A stretch of 64,000 nucleotides of DNA from Bacteroidales bacterium. GTDB taxonomy: Bacteria > Bacteroidota > Bacteroidia > Bacteroidales > VadinHA17. The stretch covers positions 56,061 to 120,060 of the forward strand of contig JADKBK010000013.1 of NCBI GenBank assembly GCA_016715075.1, read 5' to 3'. Positions 1 through 10,300 of this stretch are shown one piece after another; position 1 is the first letter of the stretch; each line of letters starts with the position of its first letter. The translations under genes and the position numbers were made by a program. The notes under the pieces were generated by a model. The model was not told the DNA's origin. It searched no databases and saw nothing but the letters and a program-made list of their open reading frames with translations.

Positions 1-374
1 TGGGAAGGCCCCTTCACGATATAAGTACTGCAATAGAAAATGTTGGCAAACTTGAGATCTCAAAACTGGAAAAAGGATTTCCTACACTGGCTACTATCAC
101 GGGAGCCGAACCTATGCTGGGATTTCTTGGAACGGTTATTGGTATGGTACAATCCTTTTATGCCATGTCGCAGGCCGGTAACAATATTGAAGTTTCAATG
201 ATGTCAGATGGGATATATACAGCCCTTATAACAACAGTTGCCGGGCTGATAGTTGGTATTCTCGGATATTTTGCCTATAATACACTTGTGGTGAAAGTTG
301 AAAAGGTTGTATTCAATCTTGAGGCAACACTAACGGAGTTTATGGATATTTTAAATGAACCAATAAAAAAATAG
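1..374 (+). CDS. exbB: ExbB/TolQ/MotA proton channel family protein, C-terminal part
   Basis: Partial gene entering from the left edge; the frame is open from base 3 to a TAG stop at 372-374. The remaining ~123 residues show the family core: a GAEPMLGFLGTVIGMV segment followed by a second hydrophobic helix (ALITTVAGLIVGILGYFAYN), the paired membrane helices that line the ExbB proton channel. ExbB with ExbD uses the inner-membrane proton gradient to energise TonB. exbD follows after 7 bases and a TonB-like gene comes next, so this is the usual energy-transduction operon. The upstream half, with the first membrane helix, lies outside the window. Confidence 0.9.
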   Translation, partial: GRPLHDISTAIENVGKLEISKLEKGFPTLATITGAEPMLGFLGTVIGMVQSFYAMSQAGNNIEVSMMSDGIYTALITTVAGLIVGILGYFAYNTLVVKVEKVVFNLEATLTEFMDILNEPIKK

Positions 375-381
375 CGTTGAA

Positions 382-774
382 ATGGCTCTATCCCAAAGAA
401 ATAAAATCAGTATTAACTTCAGTTCGGTAGGGATGACTGACGTCGTTTTTAACCTGCTTATTTTCTTTATGCTTACCTCCACGCTGGTCCATCCCTCAGC
501 CATAAAGCTGCTTTTGCCCAAAGGAAGCAACCAGACTTCAGCCAAACCACTTACAACAGTTTCAATAACAAGTGACCTGAATTATTATATTGAAAAACAA
601 CAAGTTGCCTTTGATCAGATTGAAAACATCCTTAAGCAGAAGCTTGGCAGCGCTCCCGATACCTATATATCTCTGCATGCTGATAAGACTGTGCCATTCG
701 AAAATGTAGTAAAGGTTTTAGATATTGCTCAAAGAAATAATTATAAGCTCATAATTGCAACCTCACCAAAATAA
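382..774 (+). CDS. exbD: ExbD/TolR biopolymer transport protein
   Basis: 130 residues, the normal ExbD length. A short cytoplasmic N-terminus leads into one membrane helix (around residues 19-38) starting with the family signature MTDVVFNLLIFFMLTS; the Asp in it is the expected proton-relay residue. A periplasmic domain of about 90 residues follows and ends in the typical ExbD C-terminal pattern (LHADKTVPFENVVKVLDIA, then a short strand). It would form the ExbB-ExbD motor with the preceding gene. The stop overlaps the likely start of the following tonB-like gene by 20 bases, which suggests translational coupling. Confidence 0.93.
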   Translation: MALSQRNKISINFSSVGMTDVVFNLLIFFMLTSTLVHPSAIKLLLPKGSNQTSAKPLTTVSITSDLNYYIEKQQVAFDQIENILKQKLGSAPDTYISLHADKTVPFENVVKVLDIAQRNNYKLIIATSPK

Positions 775-1648
775 CGAACTACGCCACTTCCGTGCTGAAC
801 GGGGGAAAGGGTTGGCAGGTACAATTATAATACATATTGTATTGTTCCTTGTTCTTATACTTGTCAGTTTTTCTGTGCCTCCTCCTCCTCAGAATGAAGA
901 GGGTATACTTGTTAACTTCGGGACTGATGAGACAGGCCTCGGCATGATTGAGCCATCACCACCCGCAGTACAGGAGGTAGCATCACCTCCTCCCGCATCA
1001 AATGCAGCAAAAAAATCAGATGAAGAACCGCTGCTGACGCAAAATACGGAAGAGGCTCCTGAAGTAAAGAAAGTGGATCCTGAAGCAGAAAAAAAGAGGA
1101 TCGAGAAGATCGAAGCCGATAAAAAGCTGAGGGCAGAACGTGAAGCCGAAAGGATAAGAAAGAAGCAGGAGGATGATGAACGAAAAAGAGTTGAAGCCGA
1201 GCAGCAACGACAGGCTGACATTATGAACAGGACAAAAAATGCACTTGCCAACTCGAAAAATGCAGGTACAAGCTCTACAAGTGAGGGAATAGCAGGCGGG
1301 ACGGGCAACCAGGGAGACCCCAGGGGTTCCGTAGACTCAAATGTTCGCGGAGAAGGTGGCGGACTGGGCGATAAAGGAATATCATATGAATTAAAAGGAA
1401 GAGGCTTCCAGAATCTGCCAAAGCCAATATATGAATACCAGGGTGAAGGAAGAGTAGTGGTCGAAGTAACTGTCGACAGATCGGGTAAGGTTACACAGGC
1501 AGTTCCGGGAATCAAGGGTTCTTCCACACTCGATGAATATCTGCTTAAGGTTGCCAAGGATGCGGCAATGAAAGCGAGCTTTGAAGCAAAACCAGATGCT
1601 CCGCTTTTCCAGAAAGGAACAATTACCTATAATTTTATTCTGAAATAA
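755..1648 (+). CDS. TonB-like energy transducer
   Basis: About 297 residues if started at the TTG at 755, inside the end of exbD; no ATG stands before the membrane helix, and a later TTG near 812 is another option. One N-terminal membrane helix (roughly residues 22-41) is followed by a Pro-rich stretch, a long charged Glu/Lys/Arg helical linker (about residues 100-160), a Gly-rich segment and a C-terminal TonB-type domain (residues ~215-297, with VVVEVTVDRSGKVTQA and a final beta strand). It should carry the force of the ExbB-ExbD motor across the periplasm to outer-membrane receptors. The architecture is clear; the exact start is uncertain. Confidence 0.88.
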   Translation: MQPHQNNELRHFRAERGKGLAGTIIIHIVLFLVLILVSFSVPPPPQNEEGILVNFGTDETGLGMIEPSPPAVQEVASPPPASNAAKKSDEEPLLTQNTEEAPEVKKVDPEAEKKRIEKIEADKKLRAEREAERIRKKQEDDERKRVEAEQQRQADIMNRTKNALANSKNAGTSSTSEGIAGGTGNQGDPRGSVDSNVRGEGGGLGDKGISYELKGRGFQNLPKPIYEYQGEGRVVVEVTVDRSGKVTQAVPGIKGSSTLDEYLLKVAKDAAMKASFEAKPDAPLFQKGTITYNFILK

Positions 1649-1694
1649 CCGCTTTGATCAGGAGAATACATGGCATCAATTAAATAAATGCCTT

Positions 1695-2081
1695 CTATTG
1701 CCGCTTAAAGTAATCGGTGATTGCCACATTAAGGTTCTCGATCAGGTTATTATCCTTGATAACATAATCATCAATTCCTTTTCTGGCAAGTTCCAGGACT
1801 ATTTCGCCCTTATCCTGACCCGAGAGCATGATAACAGGAATATCAGGCTGAGCCTTCTTTATCCTGTCAAAAACTTCCATCCCATTCATCAATTCCACAT
1901 TACCATTGATAAAAAAATAGTCAAGAATGATCAGATCCGGTTTTCTGTCAATGGCTTTCAGACAATCATCCCCATTTACAAATGCCTCCACATTGTATCC
2001 TTCTGATGATAATCGTTTAACAACCAGTGTATTAATAAATGGATCGTCATCGACAATAAAAATAAGCCTCTTTGCAGTCAT
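1695..2081 (-). CDS. Single-domain response regulator (receiver domain)
   Basis: A CheY-like receiver of 128 residues when started at the ATG at 2081 (MTAKRLIFIVDDDP); an upstream ATG at 2135 would add an unrelated 18-residue extension. Visible elements: the acidic cluster VDDDP after strand 1, the phospho-acceptor Asp in LIILDYFF, the conserved Ser in IPVIMLSGQD, and the Lys in DDYVIKDNN. There is no output domain, so it probably relays a phosphoryl signal to another protein. No histidine kinase is nearby. It converges on the tonB-like gene and is divergent from the DUF4402 operon, so the ~280 bases between 2081 and 2365 may carry promoters for both directions. Confidence 0.88.
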   Translation of the reverse strand: MTAKRLIFIVDDDPFINTLVVKRLSSEGYNVEAFVNGDDCLKAIDRKPDLIILDYFFINGNVELMNGMEVFDRIKKAQPDIPVIMLSGQDKGEIVLELARKGIDDYVIKDNNLIENLNVAITDYFKRQ

Positions 2082-2288
2082 TAATAGAATTATTGAAATA
2101 GAATGTACAAAGTTAGAAGAAAAATTGAGAAACAACAGACTATGATCTAAATGTTGGGGATTGTAACTGCGTAATAATTATAACGTTTCCAGAATCTAAA
2201 ACTAAATCCGGCAGATCAATTGTTAATAAGTTATAATGATTGTTAGTTTCTTGGCCTTAGGACAACGGAGACCTTGTTTACATAATTT

Positions 2289-2296
2289 TATTTTTG
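2289..2296 (+). promoter_or_regulatory. Candidate -7 promoter element of the DUF4402/usher operon
   Basis: TATTTTTG matches the Bacteroidota -7 consensus TAnnTTTG, about 70 bases before the first gene of the operon. No good -33 TTTG sits at 19-21 bases upstream, so the call rests on one half-site and on position. Confidence 0.38.
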
Positions 2297-2315
2297 CGTG
2301 GACATTGCGTGGACA
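2294..2315 (+). repeat. Perfect 11-bp tandem direct repeat at the operon promoter
   Basis: TTGCGTGGACA occurs twice back to back (2294-2304 and 2305-2315). The spacing equals about one helical turn, and the repeat starts at the end of the candidate -7 box, where transcription would begin. That arrangement fits a direct-repeat operator, although chance duplication cannot be excluded. Confidence 0.6.
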
Positions 2316-2364
2316 AACATGAATAATTATTAACATTTTTTTCTAACCTTAATTTTTACAAAAA

Positions 2365-2868
2365 ATGAAACATTTAGTTAAATTTTTCTCAGTTGTAACT
2401 GTAGCCTTGCTATTTGCTGCAAACACCTACGGGCAGGTATCTGCAACAGCAAATGCAACAGCTACAATTATTACCCCAATCGGAATTACCAATTCTACCG
2501 ATCTGGCATTTGGTAACGTCGCAGCCAGCGCCACTCCCGGAACAGTTGTTATTACACCTGCAGGTGTAAGGACAGCCGGAGGAGGTGCAACTCTACCTGC
2601 CGTCACCGGAACATTCGGAGTAGCAACTTTTGCAGTTACCGGGCTTGGTACATCAACCTATGCAATTACACTACCGGCATCTGCAACACTTACAGGAACC
2701 CCTAGCGGAACCATGACAGTTGACGCTTTCGCAAGCACTCCAAGCGGTACAGGCGCTCTCACAGGCGGAACTCAGACAATTACCGTTGGAGGAACTCTTA
2801 ATGTAGGAGCAGCTCAGGCAGCAGGTTCTTATACAGGAACTTTCAGTGTGACAGTAAATTACAATTAG
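2365..2868 (+). CDS. DUF4402 domain secreted protein 1 (pilin-like subunit candidate)
   Basis: 167 residues with a clear signal peptide (cleavage near residue 23, after TYG). The mature part is an all-beta, Ala/Thr/Gly-rich domain with marks shared by the other two DUF4402 proteins here: an LAFGNV strand near its start, GGTLNVG about 25 residues from the end, and a terminal SYTGTFSVTVNYN strand. DUF4402 is a domain of unknown function in secreted proteins. The 27-residue N-terminal stretch before LAFG alternates hydrophobic residues, as a donor strand would. First gene of a six-gene operon with a PapD-like chaperone and an usher-like protein, so a fibre-subunit role is inferred from context, not proven. 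Confidence 0.82.
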   Translation: MKHLVKFFSVVTVALLFAANTYGQVSATANATATIITPIGITNSTDLAFGNVAASATPGTVVITPAGVRTAGGGATLPAVTGTFGVATFAVTGLGTSTYAITLPASATLTGTPSGTMTVDAFASTPSGTGALTGGTQTITVGGTLNVGAAQAAGSYTGTFSVTVNYN

Positions 2869-2902
2869 TTTATTAACACAACCATCTCTTAACGTAAGCA
2901 TA

Positions 2903-3436
2903 ATGAAAAGGCTTATTAAATTAGTTTACAGCCTGGTATGTTTATATATATTATCCGGAGGTATATCCAATTCCCAAACCGCCTTCCCGGCATCTGCGAC
3001 CGGACATATAGTCGCAGAGGTTATTCCCGTATTTTCTGCCAGCGAGACCGCGCAGTTGAATTTTGGCAGATTTTCTCCGGGTCCCCAGGGAGGGGAAATT
3101 ATTCTCAGTCCTGAAAGCACAGTGGCTGTGGTTGGGAGTGTGTATAAAGGATCTGGCGCTTATAATGCCGCCAGTTTCTATGTTTCGGGTGATACTGATG
3201 CAGCATATACCATAACCCTGCCTTCAGGTGCGGTAATATTAACACATACCATTAGTGCAAAAACAATGAGAGTTGAAAACTGGATATCTTTACCGGCTCC
3301 GGGCCTCGGGGCCGGTAAACTTATAAACGGATACCAGGTAGTTTATGTAGGAGCCACTCTTAAAGTTGGGACCGTTAACGACAATCCGGTGGGAATATAC
3401 ACAGGATCATATACAATTACATTTGACTTCAATTAA
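2903..3436 (+). CDS. DUF4402 domain secreted protein 2 (pilin-like subunit candidate)
   Basis: 177 residues; signal peptide to about residue 24 (GGISNSQ). It shares the DUF4402 marks of its neighbours: LNFGRFSPGPQGGEIIL, then GATLKVG, and a C-terminal IYTGSYTITFDFN strand. A ~31-residue N-terminal stretch precedes LNFG. It starts 34 bases after the first DUF4402 gene and ends 23 bases before the chaperone gene, in the same tight operon. Divergence from its neighbours suggests distinct subunits rather than recent duplicates. The function is inferred from context: a secreted subunit handled by the PapD-like chaperone. Confidence 0.8.
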   Translation: MKRLIKLVYSLVCLYILSGGISNSQTAFPASATGHIVAEVIPVFSASETAQLNFGRFSPGPQGGEIILSPESTVAVVGSVYKGSGAYNAASFYVSGDTDAAYTITLPSGAVILTHTISAKTMRVENWISLPAPGLGAGKLINGYQVVYVGATLKVGTVNDNPVGIYTGSYTITFDFN

Positions 3437-3459
3437 TGGTCTAAAATACAGCTAAAACA

Positions 3460-4350
3460 ATGCCATCCAAAAACTCTTGTAATTCAAAGAAAACCATTCA
3501 ATTGCTGGTATCAATCCTGACAGTAATCCTTCTGACCGGATCAGGAGATCTTTTCCATTTAGCCGGTTTTGAAGCATCGGCACAGGGCAATCTGCTGATT
3601 ACTCCCCGAAGGGTGATATTTGAAGGTTCAAAAAGATCGGTTGATCTCAACCTGGCAAACATAGGAGAGGACAGCGCCACTTATGCCATTTCAATGGTAC
3701 AGATCCGGATGAAAGAAGATGGCGGCTTTGAAACCATTACTGAACCAGATCCGGGTCAGCTGTTTGCTGATAAAAACATCCGCTATTTTCCCAGATCAGT
3801 AACTCTTGGGCCAAGTGAAGCTCAGGTTGTAAAAATCCAGCTTATTAAAGTTAACGAACTGTTGCCAGGGGAGTACAGGTCTCACTTCTATTTCAGATCA
3901 GTACCAAATACAAAACCTCTCGGAGAAGAGAATACCGGCAATGACTCGTCCTCAATTTCTATTAAACTCACTCCTATATTTGGTATTACTATACCTGTGA
4001 TAATCAGGATTGGTGAATATGATGCCGGAGCAACACTGGCTGACATTTCTTTACAGAATGAGAATGATACTCTCAAATCGATAGGCATGACACTGAAACG
4101 TTCAGGCAGCATGTCAGTCTACGGAGATATCGCCGTGGATCATATTTCATCACAGGGTAAAACTACCAGGGTTGGTATCGCCAATGGAGTGGCAGTTTAT
4201 ACGCCAAATACATCCAGAAGATTTAAATTCAATCTCAACAACGTTAAAGACCTTGACTACACTTCCGGAAAACTTAAGGTTACTTATTTGAACTCTTCGG
4301 ACACCAGGCAGGCAAGATATGCTGAATCTGAACTGATTTTGCACAAATAG
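3460..4350 (+). CDS. PapD-like periplasmic pilus-assembly chaperone
   Basis: 296 residues with a signal peptide ending near residue 42 (EASAQ). The N-terminal Ig-like domain resembles fimbrial chaperones: ITPRRVIFEG (Arg at ~50/51, where PapD has its subunit-anchoring Arg), a DLNLANIGEDSATYAI strand pair, then RYFPRSVTLGPSEAQVVKIQ and LPGEYRSHFYFR. A segment FGITIPVIIRIG leads to a second beta domain (residues ~185-296). In chaperone-usher systems such proteins fold subunits by donor-strand complementation and pass them to the usher. It is longer than the usual ~230-250 residues. Its place between DUF4402 subunit genes and an usher-like gene supports the role; sequence similarity to classical chaperones is modest. 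Confidence 0.78.
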   Translation: MPSKNSCNSKKTIQLLVSILTVILLTGSGDLFHLAGFEASAQGNLLITPRRVIFEGSKRSVDLNLANIGEDSATYAISMVQIRMKEDGGFETITEPDPGQLFADKNIRYFPRSVTLGPSEAQVVKIQLIKVNELLPGEYRSHFYFRSVPNTKPLGEENTGNDSSSISIKLTPIFGITIPVIIRIGEYDAGATLADISLQNENDTLKSIGMTLKRSGSMSVYGDIAVDHISSQGKTTRVGIANGVAVYTPNTSRRFKFNLNNVKDLDYTSGKLKVTYLNSSDTRQARYAESELILHK

Positions 4351-4390
4351 CCACTATATAAAAGAGATCTTTCTTCACAATATTGAAAGT

Positions 4391-7300
4391 ATGACCAAGC
4401 CGAACCATATCTTCAGGAGACTTATAGTGGTTATGGCATTATCGTTTTCAGTGATCTGTGCGATTGCAGCAGACAGATATTCCGTGGCCAGTAATGACTG
4501 GAATCAAACTTCTACATGGTCAGCTTCCTCAGGCGGAGCATCAGGTGCCAGCGCGCCTGTGGCAGGTGATAATGTATATATTGAAGGAGGGTATACTGTC
4601 AATGTCAATAGTAACGTTGCATGTGCCAACCTTTCAATTGCCAGCGGAGCAACACTAAGGGTCAGAGGTACTGACCTGACAGTAAACGGAACCACAATTG
4701 CAAACGGGACAATATCATTTACAAATAGTGCTGCCGGCACAAAGACTTTCATCGGTCGTGTAACAATCAGCTCTACAGGCACATGGAGTAATACTTCAAA
4801 CGCCCCAATTACCTTTAGAGGAGGTATTACAGACAATGGAACATTTACCGCAGGAACAGCCGCACAAACCTTTAATACAAACAGCCAGACAATTGACGGT
4901 TCAACAGCACAGACTCTTCCATCAATAGTAATAACAGGAATAACACTGACAAATGCAAATACTACAGGTCTGTCAGTCACTGGTACGATCTCAGGAACAG
5001 GGAACCTTAACAATGGCACGGCATCTGCTATCGGGATATTGAATCTTTCAGGAACTCCCAATCCTCTTACCTTATCAGGAACAACCGATTTTACAACTTA
5101 CCCCAATACCGTTAATTTCAACTCCACATCAGCTCAGACAGTCAATGCAAGGGATTTTTATAACCTGACTATCAGCGGAGCCAGAACAAATAACAATGTG
5201 ACCCTGTCTAACGGTGGAACAATAAGAATTTCAGGCACTTTCACTCCGGCTGCTACATTTACTTCAGGAAATTACGTCACCACAAACAATACAGTTGAGT
5301 TTAATGGCACAGCTGCACAAAATGTGCCGGCTCCAGGCACTGCAGCCTATAATATTATTACAATCTCCGGAGGAAGCATAAAGACGCTTACCGGAAATAT
5401 AACTTTGGGAACCAGCGGATCATTAAGATTAAACGGAGGCATTCTGGAATTGGCCGGATTTAACCTTACAGTCTCTAACAATGCTGCAGCTGCAATTGTA
5501 CCTGTAACTGCTTACAGTTCAACAAATATGATATCTACAGGCGGTGCAGGCTATCTGCAAAAGAACGGAAATGCAGCTGCCAGCTTCCAGATCGTCTTTC
5601 CGGTAGGATCCGGAGGAAATTATTCCCCAATGACAATTTCTTCAGTCGGAACTATTACTCCTACATATATAAGGATACGGGCGGTCCCTTCAGCAATCAA
5701 TCCGAGTTATATCCTTAAATACTGGGATGTTTCGGCAAATGCTGCAATGAATAATGTAACTGCAACATTCCAGTATGACGCTTCGGAATCAAACGGCGCT
5801 TCCTCAAGTATCTCATATTCACCAAACAGCGGAACCAGCTGGCAAAATCCCCCATCATCGGGAACTTCATCCTTCGGAACAAACTCATTCACAATTACAG
5901 GTACAAACCCTTTCAACGGCTGGTGGACAATGGGTTACAGAACATACTATTCTTACCAGACCGGTGACTGGACTACACCTTCCACATGGACTTCCGATCC
6001 AAGCGGCACCCTCCAGGAGGGAAGTTCCGCTCCCGGGGTAAATGACTTTGTCGTAATCCTGTCAGGAAGAACTGTATCACTTTCATCAAATATTGCCAGC
6101 ACAAATATTGATCTTACCATAAATGAAGGCGGCTACCTTAACATGGGGGCCTATGGTTTTACAAGCGGCCTGCAGGCTTTACGCGGACAGGGAACGCTGC
6201 AGCTTGCCTCAACCAGCTTTCCAACTGCAGTTATAAATTCCTTCGTTAATGCAGGAGGGGGAACAACAGAATATAATGCCGGAATAAATCTTCCTGTCGC
6301 GCAAACTACTTACAATAATCTTAAGATTAATACATCAGGTACTGTTGTTCAGCTCAACAACCTGACCCTTAACGGCAACCTTGATGTTATACAGGGAAGG
6401 TTTCAGATAAATGATAATACTTTAGCCAGAAGACAGCTTTTAATAAATGGTAATGTCACTGTTGCAAACGGGGCATTTATAACTGTTGGTAACGGTGTCA
6501 CAAATTCAACTACAGTACCCACTGGCATCAACACAACACTGGCAGCTCCGTTTATTGATTACTATGATTCGCAATCTCACAGGGTAGTTATCCTGGGTGA
6601 TTTTACAAACAATGGCACTGTAAGATTCACCAACTTAACATTTCCTGTATACAATACCTTCCCTCCCACTGCTGCAGGCGCTACTTCCGGATTTGCAACA
6701 GTCTACTTCAGGGGAACAACAAATAACATGCTGACCTGCAATGGCACAACCGACTTTTATAATATGGTTGTTGATAAAGGGAGTGATCAATCATACAGCC
6801 TGACAATAAATTCATCATCCTACTCCAATTTCAGGCTCTTCGGAGCGAATATTGCCGGTGGCGACATAACTGCACCGGCCTCAGCTTCAAATCCCAACCT
6901 AAAAAAATCTCTCTGGATCAGAACCGGAACACTTATACTCGAAGGCTCTCTTGTAATTCCTTCATTATCAGAAGGCTCTGATGCTTCAGCTGCAGCTCTT
7001 AATTTTGTTATTCCCGCTAACGCATCTCTGAAGCTTAATGGTATTGATGTGATCGTTCAGACCACTGCAGATCTCTACCAGGAAGTAAATGCAGCCTACG
7101 GAGTCTCAGGAGGAGCAGGAACTGTCAATGGCGTAATCAGCGGGCCCGATGAATCAGGATTGCTGATACTTGGAAAACTTGATGTAACAAATGGATTCCT
7201 TACTACAAAGGAATCAAGAGGCCTGTTATACAGTTCAGCTATTGCCGGCAAGGTATTTATTAACGGAGGTACCGTCGATGCAAAACAGTTCAGGTCGCTG

Positions 7301-10300
7301 AATGCAGGGACCGGACTCACTGACTACACACAGACTGGCGGTGTACTTAATCTCAGAGGAAGATTTCAGCTGATACCAGCTGCTTATACATCTCCCTCCG
7401 ACTTATCAAGTGCTTCAGTCAGTACTGTCCGTCTGAATGATGCAACGCTTCTTTCAACAGCCGGATCTTTCAGTATTGACAATGCGTCGGATATTTTTAC
7501 AATGTCGGGTGGTACAATAAATATCTTTGACGTACCGGCACCGGGCGCGACAGGCAGGGCTTATGATATTCTGACAACTTCAGCAAATTACAATGTATCA
7601 GGAGGAACAGTTGTGGTTCGTCCTGAAACCGGTACCGGCGGTACTGCTGATGCAACAGCCTGGCTTCTGTCTACTGCTGCGCCTATAGGAAACCTGTTAA
7701 TTAACAGAATAAGTGGCAGTTCCGGGATACAATTGAATACCGGGTATCCACTCAGAGTCCTTAATGACCTGACCCTTCAATCAGGGGTTCTGAATGCAAA
7801 TAGTCTTGATGTAACCGTCGGAGGCAATTTTATTATATCAGCAGGTACAACATATACAACGGGTACCAATAATACGGTTTTTAACGGTACTGCAGTGCAA
7901 TCTTTTACCAGCAATCTGGCTGCTCCGCTCTCAGTAAATAATCTTAGAATAGATAAGCCGGCAGGAGTTGCTCTCACAATCACAGGATCGCAGACTACTT
8001 TAAATGTTGCAGGTACATTTTCAATATATAACGGTACACTTGAAGATAATGGAAAGACGATTAATATTTCGGGAAATATATATAACTCAGGTTTACACTC
8101 CGGAACAGGAAAGTTATCTCTTGCCGGAACTAATGCTCAGATAATTGATGGCAACGGCACAGGTGTATTTCAGAATCTCGAACTTAATAATACTAATGCT
8201 ACAGCTGTTGCACTTTCCAATAACATAATAATCAATGGAACGCTGACTTTCTCCCAGAACAGACTTTTTAATATTATGGGGTTCAACCTGCAGCTTAATG
8301 CATTGGCAACGATTTCGGGTGCAGGTTCTTCAAGATATATTCAGAGCACAGGAACACTTGGTACCGGTGGTCTGACAAAAGTTTTTGCTTCCAATACACC
8401 GTTTACCTTTCCCGTGGGTGTAGCCAATTACACGCCAGTCTCCTTTACAATTAATGGTACACCCTCTGCTTACGGTTCAATTACAATCATTCCTGTTAAT
8501 TATGCGCATCCGAATGTCACCAGCCCCGCAAGAAGCCTTTCCTATTTCTGGAGGGTCAGGAGCAGCGGATTCACACTGGGTTCAGCCACAATAACATCAG
8601 GATTTACTTATAATGATGCAAATGTTGTTACAGGAACGGGAATAACTGAAGCAGGATATGTTGCTGCACGTTATAATACAACAACTTATGCCTGGTCAAG
8701 GGGCACTACTTCTGATGTTGATGAGACAAATAATATCCTCGGAGAACCCGGGTCAGGTGCATTCCTTGAAGATGTATCATTTATTGACGGAGACTATACC
8801 GCCGGAGATGATAATCCCACAAATCCGTTCGGAACCCCCTCCATCTATTACAGCAGGCAGAGCGGTTCATGGGGAACTGCTGCTAACTGGTCATTAACAA
8901 GTCATACTGTCAATAATCCTCCTGCAACTCCTCCCGGGGCAAGTGATGTGGTAATAATAGGTAATGGTAATACAATATCTTTTGCAACTCCTGCCGGCTA
9001 TCTTACCACTGCTAACACAGATCCTCACAGTTGTGCCAGTCTGCAGGTTGAGACAGGAGCTGTTCTTGATATAAGATTTAATCCATCCAGTGTATTCAGT
9101 ATGGTTCAGACGCATCCGAATGGAAACGGGAGGATCAGAATTGCTGCAAATTCAAATGATGGAAGCACATTTGCCTTTCCCGGAGGTGACTTCTCTGACT
9201 TTAACCGGAACCTGGGAACAACTGAATTGTATTCCACAAACGCAACATCTGGAACAACATACTGGTTACCTAATGGAATATCCTCATATGGAAATCTCAT
9301 TATTTCTCCGCTTGGAGGTTCAAATATTATTCTCCCAAACAACAATCTTACAGTTCTGGGAAATCTGATTATGCGGGGACAGAATGCTGATTCATGGTTT
9401 TGCCCTACATGGAGCGGGAACTATCCCACTGCTCCTGCTGTACGTGTATCAAAAACTATCACTGTAATGGGCGATTTTGATATACAGGGAGGATCATTCG
9501 CCTGGTATGGCGGCGGAGGCGGCGGATCTCAGGATATTGTCGTAAATGGCGATGTCATTGTTGCCCCGGGTGCAGGAATTGATGTCTGGGGTGCAAATAC
9601 AAGCCAGTCTATGATGATAGGAGGCAGCCTCATAAACAACTCAACAAATACAACTGCAGGAGGAACAAGCACTCTTAGCTATGTCAACCTCTCACTCGTT
9701 CCTGTAACATTTTTTGGTCCGGATAACGCTTCAATCACAAATTCTGCCGGAACACCCAGGACCAATTTGGAACTGTAACCGTAAATAAAGGTACCTCACC
9801 CGCTACAACCCTTACTCTGAATATAGGTAATATACTCACCACGCCTACAAATAACTGGCTTATACTTCAGAATGGCACCTTCAGATATACAATAAACAAT
9901 CCTCCTGCAGGTGCAAACTTTACAATCTCAACAACCACCCCTTTCAGCATCCCTTCAACAGCAGGATTATATATAAATTATTCCAATGCGAATAATATAT
10001 CAGTACTGATCGGAAATGCTTCAAATAATAACGGTGATCTGCTGTTAAGCGGAAAATTAACTGTTGTATCAGGAAATGTTTACATTGGTCCGACCACTGC
10101 ACCGAATAATAACAATGATATTGAATATTCAGGAAGCGGTACCTCGGAGATAGATGTCCAGGGGGGAAACCTTATAGTAAACGGGAACATTCGCCGTTCG
10201 GGCACATCAGGCGGGATCCTTCGCTACTCTCAAAGCGGATCATCCAATGTCACCATTAATGGAAGAGGTTCACTGGTAACCAATGCCAAACTTGAGATAA

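Noticed and set aside
889..1557. Long minus-strand reading frame opposite the tonB-like gene
   Set aside because: It is an antisense shadow of a Glu/Lys-rich coding region, with Ser/Phe-rich composition and no recognisable domain.
9750..9778. Programmed -1 frameshift in the adhesin
   Set aside because: No X-XXY-YYZ slippery site is present, and six other unrelated genes have indels, which points to assembly error.
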